Shown here one piece after another: positions 15,899-23,728 of a stretch of 64,000 nucleotides of DNA. This stretch comes from Comamonas denitrificans (lineage in GTDB: Bacteria > Pseudomonadota > Gammaproteobacteria > Burkholderiales > Burkholderiaceae_C). A program made the translations under genes and the position numbers. A model generated the notes under the pieces. The model ran no database searches, had not been told where the DNA came from, and saw only the letters and a list, made by a program, of their open reading frames with translations. Each line of letters begins with the position of its first letter. The stretch's first letter is position 1. The DNA is taken from the NCBI RefSeq assembly GCF_017368815.1, contig NZ_JAFNME010000002.1, positions 62,001 to 126,000 of the forward strand, in the 5' to 3' direction.

Positions 15899-17059
15899 AT
15901 GGCATTCAAACTGAAGACCACTGCACTACTCACATTGGCCTGCTTGGCCAGCGCAGCCCACGCGGTCAGCGACAAGGTCAAAGTGGGCCTGATGCTGCCC
16001 TACACCGGCACCTACGCCGCACTGGGCACGGCCATGACCAATGGCTTTAAGCAGTACGTGGAAGAAAACGGCGGCAAGCTGGGCGGCCGCGAGGTGGAAT
16101 ACGCCGTGGTGGACGACGAGTCCAACCCGGCCAAGGCCACCGAGAATGCCAAAAAGCTGGTCTCGCGCGAGAAGGTGGATGTGCTGGTCGGCACGGCCCA
16201 CTCGGGCGTGGCACTGGCCATGGCCAAGGTGGCGCGTGACAGCAAGACGATCATGATCGTCTCCAACGCAGGGGCCAACGATCTGACCGGATCGCTGTGC
16301 TCACCCTACATCTTCCGTTCGTCGTTCTCGGCCTGGCAGCCGTCCTACGCCATGGGCGAGGCACTGGCCAAAAAGGGACTGAAGAACATCGCCACCGTGA
16401 CCTGGAAATACTCTTTCGGCGAGGAATCGGTGGCAGGTTTCAAGGAAGCCTTTGAAAAAGGTGGCGGCAAGGTGGTCAAGGAGATGACCCTACCCTTCCC
16501 GAACGTGGAGTTTCAGCCCTTCCTGACCGAGATTGCCTCGCTCAAGCCCGATGCGGTGTTTGTCTTCTTTGCGGGTGCGGGTGCGGCCAAGTTTGTCAGC
16601 GACTACGCGGCAGCCGGCCTGAAGAGCAGCATCCCGCTGTACGGCCCCGGCTTCCTGACCGATGGCAACCTGGATGCCATGGGCGCAGCGGGCGAGGGTC
16701 TGCTGACCACGCTGCACTACGCTGACGGCCTGACCAACGAGAAGGATGTGGCCTTCCGCTCCAAGTACGTCGCCAAATACAAGATGCAGCCCGACGTGTA
16801 CGCCATGCAGGGCTACGACGCGGCGCAGATGTACGAAGCCGGCCTGCGTGCTGCTGCTGGCGACCCGGCCAAAAAAGACGTGGTCATCAAGGGCATGGAG
16901 TCGGCCACCATCGACAGCCCACGCGGCAAGTTCACCCTGTCGCGCGCGCATAACCCGGTGCAGGACATCTACATGCGCCAGGTCAAGAGCGGCGGCAACA
17001 TCATGCTGGAAGTGGTATCCCCAAAGCTGGAAGACCCGGCACGCGGCTGCAAGCTGTAA
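15899..17059 (+). CDS. ABC transporter substrate-binding protein, probable benzoate binding
   Basis: This is a periplasmic binding protein of the branched-chain amino acid/aromatic acid (HAAT) family. The 386-residue product has a signal peptide (cleavage after AHA, about residue 22). It follows with VKVGLMLPYTGTYAALG, the typical start of the Peripla_BP_6 fold. TTAGGAGA lies 9 nt before the ATG. It is the first gene of the rightward operon and is driven by the BenR-box promoter it shares with benA, so the ligand is probably benzoate or a close aromatic acid. Family members bind either amino acids or aromatic carboxylates, so ligand identity is inferred from context. Confidence 0.85.
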   Translation: MAFKLKTTALLTLACLASAAHAVSDKVKVGLMLPYTGTYAALGTAMTNGFKQYVEENGGKLGGREVEYAVVDDESNPAKATENAKKLVSREKVDVLVGTAHSGVALAMAKVARDSKTIMIVSNAGANDLTGSLCSPYIFRSSFSAWQPSYAMGEALAKKGLKNIATVTWKYSFGEESVAGFKEAFEKGGGKVVKEMTLPFPNVEFQPFLTEIASLKPDAVFVFFAGAGAAKFVSDYAAAGLKSSIPLYGPGFLTDGNLDAMGAAGEGLLTTLHYADGLTNEKDVAFRSKYVAKYKMQPDVYAMQGYDAAQMYEAGLRAAAGDPAKKDVVIKGMESATIDSPRGKFTLSRAHNPVQDIYMRQVKSGGNIMLEVVSPKLEDPARGCKL

Positions 17060-17106
17060 GCCACTGGCTTTCTCTCCACACCTTTAATACCTAAAGTTTT
17101 TGTCGC

Positions 17107-17130
17107 CCCGGCAGGCTGCGCCCTGCCGGG
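17107..17130 (+). other. Intercistronic hairpin after the binding-protein gene
   Basis: A perfect 9-bp stem (CCCGGCAGG at 17107-17115 with CCTGCCGGG at 17122-17130) and 6-nt loop lie between the binding-protein and permease genes, without a T-run. Such hairpins commonly protect the upstream mRNA so that the binding protein is made in excess over the permeases. Confidence 0.55.
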
Positions 17131-17142
17131 CGGGGGATAGTC

Positions 17143-18009
17143 ATGGATTTCGCAAACTTCCTGATCCAGACGCTGAACTCGCTGCAGTACGGTTTGCTAC
17201 TTTTCTTGGTGGCAAGCGGGCTGACGCTGGTGTTCGGCATCATGGGGATCATCAATCTGGCGCACGGTAGCTTCTACATGATCGGCGCTTACCTGGCTTT
17301 TGTGCTGACCAGCGCCACGGGCAGCCTTGTCATGGCCATGGTGCTGGGCATACCGCTGGCACTGATTTTTGGCGCTTTTCTGGAGTGGGCGCTGTTCTCG
17401 CACCTGTACAAGCGTGACCATCTGGAACAAGTGCTGCTGACCTACGGCTTGATTCTGATTTTTGAACAGCTGCGCAGCCTGTTGGTGGGCGACGATGTGC
17501 ATGGGGTGGCCATTCCGGCCTTCTTGGATGCCTCCATCCCGCTGACAGAGGTGTTGAGCTACCCGGTCTATCGCCTGGCCATCTCGCTGGTGTGCATCGT
17601 GCTGGCTGTGGCTTTGTACTACCTGATTCGGCGCACTCGCCTGGGCATGATGATCCGGGCTGGGAACGACGACCGGGGCATGGTCGAGTCACTGGGCATC
17701 AACATCGACATGATTTACCGCGTGGTGTTTGCGCTGGGCGTGGCCATGGCTGCACTGGCGGGGATGCTGGCTGCGCCGATTTCTTCCGTCTTCCCCAATA
17801 TGGGCAGCCATGTGCTGATCATTTCGTTTGTGATCGTGGTCATCGGTGGCATCGGCTCGATCTGGGGCGCTTTGGTGGCAGCGCTGATCGTCGGGTTTGC
17901 CGACACCTTCGGCAAAGTGCTGATTCCCGAATTCTCGGGCATCGTGGTCTATGTGGTGATGGCGGTGGTGCTGCTCTGGCGCCCCGAAGGCATCCTGAAG
18001 AAAGGTTGA
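17143..18009 (+). CDS. Branched-chain-type ABC permease (LivH family)
   Basis: This is an inner-membrane permease subunit of the importer. The 288-residue protein has about eight hydrophobic segments and the family signatures LNSLQYGLLLFLVASGLTLVFGIMGIINLAHGSFYMIGAY near the N-terminus and GGIGSIWGALVAALIVG near the C-terminus. It starts 83 bp after the binding-protein stop and is separated from the next permease by 4 bp, so the genes are translationally coupled. It should pair with the LivM-type protein to move benzoate or a related acid. Confidence 0.9.
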   Translation: MDFANFLIQTLNSLQYGLLLFLVASGLTLVFGIMGIINLAHGSFYMIGAYLAFVLTSATGSLVMAMVLGIPLALIFGAFLEWALFSHLYKRDHLEQVLLTYGLILIFEQLRSLLVGDDVHGVAIPAFLDASIPLTEVLSYPVYRLAISLVCIVLAVALYYLIRRTRLGMMIRAGNDDRGMVESLGINIDMIYRVVFALGVAMAALAGMLAAPISSVFPNMGSHVLIISFVIVVIGGIGSIWGALVAALIVGFADTFGKVLIPEFSGIVVYVVMAVVLLWRPEGILKKG

Positions 18010-18013
18010 TGCC

Positions 18014-18982
18014 ATGAAAAACATACACGCTTCGCTGATCGTCAAACTGCTCGCCCTGGCCGCCATTGCCTGCGTGCCGCTGTCGGGAGAATCCTTCTAC
18101 ATCGAGATCATCGGCAAGGTGCTGATCATGGCCATCTTCGCCATGAGTCTGGACCTGCTGGTGGGCTTTACCGGTTTGGTCAGCTTTGGCCATGCGGCCT
18201 ATTTCGGCATTGCGGCCTACGCCGCCGCGCTGCTGACCGTGCGCTATGAAACGGCCAACCTGTGGCTGGCCCTGCCCGCCTCGGTCGCAATCGCTGCCTT
18301 GGCAGCCCTGGTGATTGGCCTGTTTGTGCTACGCACCAAGGGCATCTACTTCATCATGGTGACGCTGGCCTTTGCACAGATGGCGTACTTCATCTTCCAC
18401 GACACGCCGCTGGGCGGTGGCTCGGACGGGATGTATCTGAGCAACAAGCCTTCAACGTCCATCTTCGGCTGGGAACCCTTTGACCTCAACAACGAGGTGC
18501 ACATGTTCTATTTCATCCTGGGGATGCTGGTGCTGGTGTACCTCTTCCTGCACCGCGTGTTGCAGTCGCCCTTTGGCCGTGTGCTGATTGGCATCAAAAG
18601 CAACGAACACCGGATGCAGTCACTGGGCTACACCACCTTTCGCTACAAGTTGGGGGCCTTTACGCTGGCCGGTGCCCTGGGGGGACTGGCCGGTTTCCTG
18701 TACGCCGCGCTGCTGGGCTTTGTTACGCCGGAGCTGCTGTCCTGGCATGAGTCGGGCAACGTGTTGATGATGGTAATCCTGGGGGGCATGGGCAACCTGG
18801 GCGGGGCCATCGTCGGGGCCTTTGCCCTGGAAGCCATGCGCGAAATCTTTACCGATCTGACCAAATACTGGCAACTGTTGCTGGGTGGGGTGATTGTGGG
18901 CGTGGTGCTGTTCCTGCCCGGCGGTCTGTCCGGTGTGCCAGGCCGCATCCAGCGTGCCCTGCAAGGGGGAGAAGCCAAATGA
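18014..18982 (+). CDS. Branched-chain-type ABC permease (LivM family)
   Basis: This is the second permease subunit, 322 residues, with the LivM signatures MSLDLLVGFTGLVSFGHAAYFGIAAY near residue 40 and GGMGNLGGAIVGAFALEA near 258. Hydrophobic segments alternate with short loops as expected for an inner-membrane protein. The stop overlaps the ATG of the following ATPase gene by four bases (ATGA), showing tight coupling. As with its neighbours, the aromatic-acid substrate is deduced from the shared promoter with benA. Confidence 0.9.
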   Translation: MKNIHASLIVKLLALAAIACVPLSGESFYIEIIGKVLIMAIFAMSLDLLVGFTGLVSFGHAAYFGIAAYAAALLTVRYETANLWLALPASVAIAALAALVIGLFVLRTKGIYFIMVTLAFAQMAYFIFHDTPLGGGSDGMYLSNKPSTSIFGWEPFDLNNEVHMFYFILGMLVLVYLFLHRVLQSPFGRVLIGIKSNEHRMQSLGYTTFRYKLGAFTLAGALGGLAGFLYAALLGFVTPELLSWHESGNVLMMVILGGMGNLGGAIVGAFALEAMREIFTDLTKYWQLLLGGVIVGVVLFLPGGLSGVPGRIQRALQGGEAK

Positions 18983-19755
18983 GCACGAATGCAAGCCAAG
19001 AAGTGTTGCTCCAAGCAACCAAACTGACGCGCCGCTTTGGCGGGCTGGTGGCCAACCAAGACCTGGATGTGACGCTGGAACGCGGCATGATCCATGTGCT
19101 GCTCGGCCCCAACGGGGCGGGCAAATCGACCTGCATCAACATGCTCTCGGGCGATCTGCCGCCCAGCGAGGGCAAGATCGAGTTCATGGGCCGCGACATC
19201 ACGCACCTGACGGCCGCACAACGCTCGCAGGTCGGTATCGGGCGCAGCTACCAGCGCACCAACATCTTCCCGCAGTTCACCGTGCTGGAGAACGTGCGCC
19301 TGGCCGCGCAGTCGCGCCGCCAGCAGCCCTGGCGCATTTTCAGTAAGGCCATGCAGCAGCAGTGGGCGCTGGAAAAAGCACGCGCCTGCATCGAAGAGGC
19401 TGGTCTCGGCAAGCGCGTGGACTGGGTCTCAGGGGTGCTGAGCCACGGCGAGCAGCGTCAGCTGGAAATCGCCATGGTGCTGGCCACCGATGCGCAGGTG
19501 CTGCTGCTCGATGAACCGCTGGCGGGCATGGGCTCGGAAGAATCGGCGAGCATGGTCGAGGTGCTCAAACGCCTGCGAAAGACACGTGGCATCCTGCTCG
19601 TCGAGCACGACATGGATGCCGTGTTTGCCGTGGCCGACATGATCACCGTGATGGTCAACGGTCTGTTGCTCGAATGCGGGCCACCGGCACAAATCAAGGC
19701 CAGCGTGGCCGTGCAACAGGCCTATCTGGGGACGGAGGAGAGTTTCCATGTCTAA
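18979..19755 (+). CDS. ABC transporter ATP-binding protein (LivG family)
   Basis: This is a cytoplasmic ATPase of the importer. The 258-residue product has Walker A GPNGAGKST near residue 43 and the region VGIGRSYQRTNIFPQFTVLENV that contains the Q-loop. The signature is LSHGEQRQLEIAM, with Walker B LLLDEPLAGMG. It overlaps the preceding permease by 4 bp and the following ATPase gene by 8 bp. With the LivF-type protein it forms the ATPase dimer. Confidence 0.92.
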   Translation: MSTNASQEVLLQATKLTRRFGGLVANQDLDVTLERGMIHVLLGPNGAGKSTCINMLSGDLPPSEGKIEFMGRDITHLTAAQRSQVGIGRSYQRTNIFPQFTVLENVRLAAQSRRQQPWRIFSKAMQQQWALEKARACIEEAGLGKRVDWVSGVLSHGEQRQLEIAMVLATDAQVLLLDEPLAGMGSEESASMVEVLKRLRKTRGILLVEHDMDAVFAVADMITVMVNGLLLECGPPAQIKASVAVQQAYLGTEESFHV

Positions 19756-20461
19756 CATGCTGCTTGAAGCCAAGGAAATCCACACCTACTACGGTGCCAG
19801 CCACATCCTGCACGGCATCGACTTCCACATCCGCGAAGGCGAGGGCATTGCCCTGATGGGGCGCAACGGCATGGGCAAGTCCACGCTCATCAAGAGCATG
19901 CTGGGCGTGGTGCGTCCGCGCCATGGCCGCGTGCTGGTGCGTGGCGATGATCGCAGCAAGGCGCGCACCTACCAGATCGCCCAGCAAGGGATTGCCTATG
20001 TGCCCGAGGGGCGCGGCATTTTCAAGAGCCTGACCGTGCGTGAAAACCTGCAGATGTCGGCCCGTGCCGGTGTCGATGGGCGGCGCGAGTGGACATTTGA
20101 CCGCGTGATGGCCACCTTCCCGCGCCTGGGCGAGCGCATCAACAACGGCGGCTGGCAGCTGTCAGGTGGCGAGCAGCAAATGCTCACCATTGGCCGGGCG
20201 CTGATGACCAATCCCGACCTGCTGATTCTGGACGAGGCCACCGAGGGCCTGGCCCCGCTGATCGCCATGGAGATCTGGCGCATCATCAAAGAGATCCGCA
20301 AGACCGGCATCGCCACCGTGATCGTGGACAAAAACCATGGCGCGGTCACCAGCATCTGCGACCGGGCAATGATTCTGGTGAAAGGCCAGATCGTGTTTGA
20401 CGGCACCAGCGCCGAGGTGCAGAACAATCCCACCCTGATTCAAACCCACCTCGGGGTCTGA
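19748..20461 (+). CDS. ABC transporter ATP-binding protein (LivF family)
   Basis: This is the second ATPase of the importer, 237 residues. It has Walker A GRNGMGKST near residue 38, the LivF-typical YVPEGRGIFKSLTVRENL region, the signature LSGGEQQML and Walker B LLILDEATEGLAP. The ATG at 19748 overlaps the end of the LivG-type gene; a second in-frame ATG lies at 19757. It is followed 27 bp later by a hemerythrin-like gene with its own AAGGAG ribosome site. Confidence 0.92.
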   Translation: MSNMLLEAKEIHTYYGASHILHGIDFHIREGEGIALMGRNGMGKSTLIKSMLGVVRPRHGRVLVRGDDRSKARTYQIAQQGIAYVPEGRGIFKSLTVRENLQMSARAGVDGRREWTFDRVMATFPRLGERINNGGWQLSGGEQQMLTIGRALMTNPDLLILDEATEGLAPLIAMEIWRIIKEIRKTGIATVIVDKNHGAVTSICDRAMILVKGQIVFDGTSAEVQNNPTLIQTHLGV

Positions 20462-20488
20462 GCCGCGCCGCGCTACAAGGAGATCGAC

Positions 20489-21067
20489 ATGCAATACAAA
20501 GCCCTGGACATGATTCACGATGAGCACCGGGCGCTGGCCGCCATGCTCAACGGTATGCGCACCATCGCCACCGGCATCCGGGACGGACGGATGAAAGTGG
20601 ACTTTGCGCTCTACGCCGCCATGATTCGCTACATGGAGGAAGTGCCCGAAAAGCTCCACCACCCCAAGGAAAACGAATACCTGTTTGCTCTGCTGCGCCT
20701 GCGCACCGATGCGGCCAACCCCATCCTCGCGCGGCTGGAAGCCGAGCACCAAGCCGGCGGCAAACGCATCCACGCCCTGCGCACAGCGCTGGAAAGCTAC
20801 CAAACGGCGGGTGAGGCCGGCTTTGCGGCGTTCTTTGCCGCCCTCAACGACTACGTGGCCGATGAGTGGCAGCACATGAACACCGAAGAGCACGAAATCT
20901 TCCCCCTGGCACGCCAGCACCTGCTGCCAGAAGACTGGGCGGCGATTGAGGCCGCCTTTCTGGCCAACGACAACCCGTGGCAGGGAAAGCGCGGGGAATA
21001 CGAGGCGCTTTTTTCGCAAATTGTGAACACGGCACCGGCCCCCGTCGGCCTAGGAGGATCGGTGTGA
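20489..21067 (+). CDS. Hemerythrin HHE cation-binding domain protein in the benzoate operon
   Basis: Hemerythrin-like four-helix bundles bind a diiron centre and can hold O2, sense it or manage iron. The 192-residue product starts LDMIHDEHRALAAML, with a His-x-x-x-Glu-His-like first helix. It continues with KLHHPKENEYLF and ends in DEWQHMNTEEHEIFPLARQHL, the pattern of HHE proteins. It is read from the transporter operon: 27 bp after the second ATPase, with AAGGAG upstream, and its TGA overlaps the GTG start of a second hemerythrin. Being under the BenR-box promoter suggests a role tied to benzoate oxidation, perhaps supplying O2 or iron to BenAB. That role is inference. Confidence 0.85.
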   Translation: MQYKALDMIHDEHRALAAMLNGMRTIATGIRDGRMKVDFALYAAMIRYMEEVPEKLHHPKENEYLFALLRLRTDAANPILARLEAEHQAGGKRIHALRTALESYQTAGEAGFAAFFAALNDYVADEWQHMNTEEHEIFPLARQHLLPEDWAAIEAAFLANDNPWQGKRGEYEALFSQIVNTAPAPVGLGGSV

Positions 21068-21519
21068 ATACGGCACTGCCAGCACCCTTCGCCTGGGACG
21101 ATGGCTATTTGGTCGGGCACAGCGCCATGGACGACACCCACCGAGAATTCGTGGAATGCCTGAACGCTGTGCTGCAAGCCCCGGACGATGGCTTGCTCGC
21201 CGCCCTCGATGCCTTTGCTGCCCATGCACAAGCGCATTTCGACGAGGAAGACCACTGGATGCGCAGCACCAACTTCCCACCGGCCGACTGCCACCTGGAT
21301 GAGCACGCCAAGGTGCTGGCCTCGGTCAGCGCCGTGCGCGAAGCCCTGCGCGAAGACCCGGAGGGCAATGCGGCCTGGTGCCGGGAACTGGCCCAGGCCT
21401 TGCAGGACTGGTTCCCAAGCCATGTCCAACACCTGGACTCGGCCCTGGCCACCTGGCTGGTGCACCGCACCCACGGTGGGCGGCCGCTGGTGTTGCGGCG
21501 CAAATCGGTCTGCGCCTAA
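21064..21519 (+). CDS. Bacteriohemerythrin-type protein in the benzoate operon
   Basis: This 151-residue protein belongs to the single-domain bacteriohemerythrin family. The iron ligands appear in order: H in AMDDTHREFV, H and E in AHFDEEDHWM, H in DCHLDEH, and H plus D near SHVQHLDSALATWL. The start is the GTG at 21064, four bases into the end of the preceding gene (GTGA overlap), with TAGGAGG upstream. No ATG gives a conserved start. It resembles the third hemerythrin of this window (36287-36745). Together with its HHE neighbour it separates the ABC importer from benE. The expected activity is reversible O2 binding; the link to benzoate dioxygenation is a hypothesis from context. Confidence 0.87.
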   Translation: MNTALPAPFAWDDGYLVGHSAMDDTHREFVECLNAVLQAPDDGLLAALDAFAAHAQAHFDEEDHWMRSTNFPPADCHLDEHAKVLASVSAVREALREDPEGNAAWCRELAQALQDWFPSHVQHLDSALATWLVHRTHGGRPLVLRRKSVCA

Positions 21520-21529
21520 AGTGCCCCCT

Positions 21530-22702
21530 ATGTCCTGGACGCGCGACGTTTCCGTGTCGGCACTGACGGCGGGTTTTCTGGCCGTCCTGATCTCCTACTC
21601 CGGGCCGCTGCTGATCTTCTTTCAGGCCGGGCAATCGGCGGGCGTGTCGCCCGCGATGATGGCCTCCTGGGTCTGGGGCATCTCGATTGGCGCGGCCATC
21701 TCGGGCATCGTCTTGAGCTGGTGGCTCAGGGTGCCCGTGGTCACGGCCTGGTCGGCCCCTGGCACGGCGCTGCTGATCACGCTGTTCCCGGACATCAATA
21801 TCCACCAGGCCGTCGGGGCGTATCTGGTGGCGGGTGCCATCTTGCTGGCGATTGGCTTGTCCGGCAGCTTTGACTGGCTGATGCAGCGCATCCCCAAAGG
21901 CATCGCCTTCGGCATGATGGCCGGCATCCTGTTCCAGTTTGGTACCGGGGCCTTCAAGCCAGCCGCCAGCATGCCGTTGCTGACTTTCGGAATGGTGCTG
22001 GCCTACCTGCTGTGGAAACGCTTGTTCCCACGCTACTTCCTCGTGCTGGTGCTGCTCACCGGGGTGGCCTTGAGTGCAATCAGCACCGGCGGCCTGGCGG
22101 TGGGCGAGATTGACCTGTCACCCACCTGGCCTATCTTCATCGCACCCGAATGGCATGGCGGAGCCATCCTCAGCCTGGCACTGCCACTGGTGCTGGTCAG
22201 CCTGACCGGGCAGTTTCTACCCGGCATGGCCATTTTGCGCGGTGCGGGCTACACCACCCCGGCCAAACCCATCGTGGCCATTACCAGCCTGGCATCGCTG
22301 GGCGTGGCGATGGTGGGGGGGATCAGCATCGTGATTGCTGCCATCACCGCCGCCCTGTGTACCGGCAAGGAAGCCCACGATGACCCGAGCAAACGCTATA
22401 TCGCCGGGATTGCCAACGGCGTGTTCTACCTGGTGGGCGGCTGCTTCAGTGGTGCCATCATCGGGCTGTTTGCGGCCCTGCCTGCCGCCTTCATCGCCGT
22501 GCTGGCCGGTCTGGCGCTGCTGGGGGCCATTGCTGCCAACCTGGCGGGCACCCTGGCCGAGGCCGACCAGCGCGAGGCCGCCGTCATCACCTTTGTCGCC
22601 ACCGCCTCCGGCATGAGTTGGCTGGGCCTGGGTTCGGCCTTCTGGGGCATCGTCATCGGCCTGGTGGCCCACTTTCTCTTGCGCCCCCGGCATAAACAGT
22701 AG
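21530..22702 (+). CDS. benE: Benzoate/H+ symporter BenE
   Basis: BenE is an inner-membrane secondary transporter that brings in benzoate with protons. The 390-residue protein has about twelve hydrophobic segments and the family signatures GFLAVLISYSGPLLIFFQA near the N-terminus and VVTAWSAPGTALL near residue 70. The ATG at 21530 is chosen, 10 bp after the second hemerythrin stop; the frame is open upstream but overlaps that gene. The operon therefore encodes both an ATP-dependent and a proton-driven uptake system for the same probable substrate. Confidence 0.94.
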   Translation: MSWTRDVSVSALTAGFLAVLISYSGPLLIFFQAGQSAGVSPAMMASWVWGISIGAAISGIVLSWWLRVPVVTAWSAPGTALLITLFPDINIHQAVGAYLVAGAILLAIGLSGSFDWLMQRIPKGIAFGMMAGILFQFGTGAFKPAASMPLLTFGMVLAYLLWKRLFPRYFLVLVLLTGVALSAISTGGLAVGEIDLSPTWPIFIAPEWHGGAILSLALPLVLVSLTGQFLPGMAILRGAGYTTPAKPIVAITSLASLGVAMVGGISIVIAAITAALCTGKEAHDDPSKRYIAGIANGVFYLVGGCFSGAIIGLFAALPAAFIAVLAGLALLGAIAANLAGTLAEADQREAAVITFVATASGMSWLGLGSAFWGIVIGLVAHFLLRPRHKQ

Positions 22703-22727
22703 CATCCAGCTGCCCCACAGCCTGCAC

Positions 22728-22761
22728 CCCTTCGCACCCGAAAGCGTGAACCGGTTCTTAG
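22728..22761. repeat. Possible diverged end of the 1668-1831 element
   Basis: After benE the sequence GCACCCCTTCGC, followed about a dozen bases later by GTGAACCGGTTCTTAG, parallels the right end of the MITE-like element (same 12-mer, then ATGAACACGTTCTAA). It contains the palindrome GAACCGGTTC. The match is short, so homology is uncertain. Confidence 0.3.
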
Positions 22762-22800
22762 GGACAGCCCTTCTTCTTATATTTATGCCGTGTAAGCCCC

Positions 22801-23676
22801 ATGCTGCTTCGAATCATTGAAATCCTGTTTCCGATGTTTGCCATCACCGCACTCGGCTACGGTGTCGGACGCACCCTCCAGCCCGACCTGTCGCACGCCA
22901 ACAAGCTGAACATGGATGTTTTCGTGCCGGCACTGGTGTTTGCAGCCCTGGCCAACAAGGCGTTGGATATCAGCGCCTACCTGCCGCTGGTGCTGGCCGG
23001 CACGCTGGCCGTGGTTGGCTCCGGCATTCTGGCTTGGGCCGTTGCACGGGGGGCAGGCATCGCCGTCAAGACCTTGGTGCCCCCCATCATGTTCAACAAC
23101 TGCGGCAACCTGGGGCTGCCGCTGGTCGTGCTGGCATTCGGCGAGCAGGCGCTGGCCCCCATGGTGGTGTTGTTCATGGTCTCCAACCTGCTGCACTACT
23201 CTTTTGGTGTCTGGCTGTTTGACCGTCGGGTTCGCTGGTTCACGGTGTGGAAAGTCCCTACGGTGGTCGCCGCGTTCCTGGGCCTGCTGGTCAGCATCAC
23301 CCAGTTCGAGGTCTGGCCACCGCTGCTGACTTCGATTCGCATGCTTGGGGAAATTTCCATTCCGCTGATGCTCTTTGGCCTTGGGGTGCGCATTGCCAGC
23401 TCACGCATTGAATCGATCGGCTTCGGCTTGTTTGGCGCGGTACTGCGCCCGGCCATTGGCATGGGCCTGGCCTGGCTCATCCTGCAGCTGATCACGCTGC
23501 CGCGCACCGAGCAGGCGCTGCTGCTGGTGTTTGGTGCTTTGCCGCCAGCCGTGCTCAACTTCATGTTCGCCGAGCGCTACCACCAGGAGCCGGAAAAGGT
23601 CGCCTCCATGGTGCTGATCGGCAACCTCGCCTCGGTGCTGTTTCTGTCGCTTGCACTGGCCTTGGTCTTGAATTAA
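22801..23676 (+). CDS. AEC family carrier (auxin efflux/malonate carrier type)
   Basis: This is an inner-membrane transporter of the AEC family (auxin efflux carrier, malonate permease). The 291-residue protein has ten predicted membrane segments in two five-helix halves. The conserved NNCGNLGLPLVVLAFG lies near residue 98, and NFMFAERYHQEPE near the C-terminus. It lies 98 bp after benE on the same strand and converges on the benR-like gene. AEC members move organic anions, so a role with benzoate or its metabolites is possible, but nothing in the sequence shows the substrate. Confidence 0.8.
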   Translation: MLLRIIEILFPMFAITALGYGVGRTLQPDLSHANKLNMDVFVPALVFAALANKALDISAYLPLVLAGTLAVVGSGILAWAVARGAGIAVKTLVPPIMFNNCGNLGLPLVVLAFGEQALAPMVVLFMVSNLLHYSFGVWLFDRRVRWFTVWKVPTVVAAFLGLLVSITQFEVWPPLLTSIRMLGEISIPLMLFGLGVRIASSRIESIGFGLFGAVLRPAIGMGLAWLILQLITLPRTEQALLLVFGALPPAVLNFMFAERYHQEPEKVASMVLIGNLASVLFLSLALALVLN

Positions 23677-23697
23677 AGCCTTGATTTGTAGCCTTCG

Positions 23698-23718
23698 ACG
23701 GGGCTGTCGCGGCCCCGT
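23698..23718. terminator. Hairpin between converging genes
   Basis: A 7-bp stem (ACGGGGC at 23698-23704, GCCCCGT at 23712-23718) with a 7-nt loop lies in the 52-bp gap between the AEC gene and the end of the AraC-type gene. No T-run follows on either strand, so it is at best a weak terminator. Confidence 0.35.
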
Positions 23719-23728
23719 ACCCAGGTGC

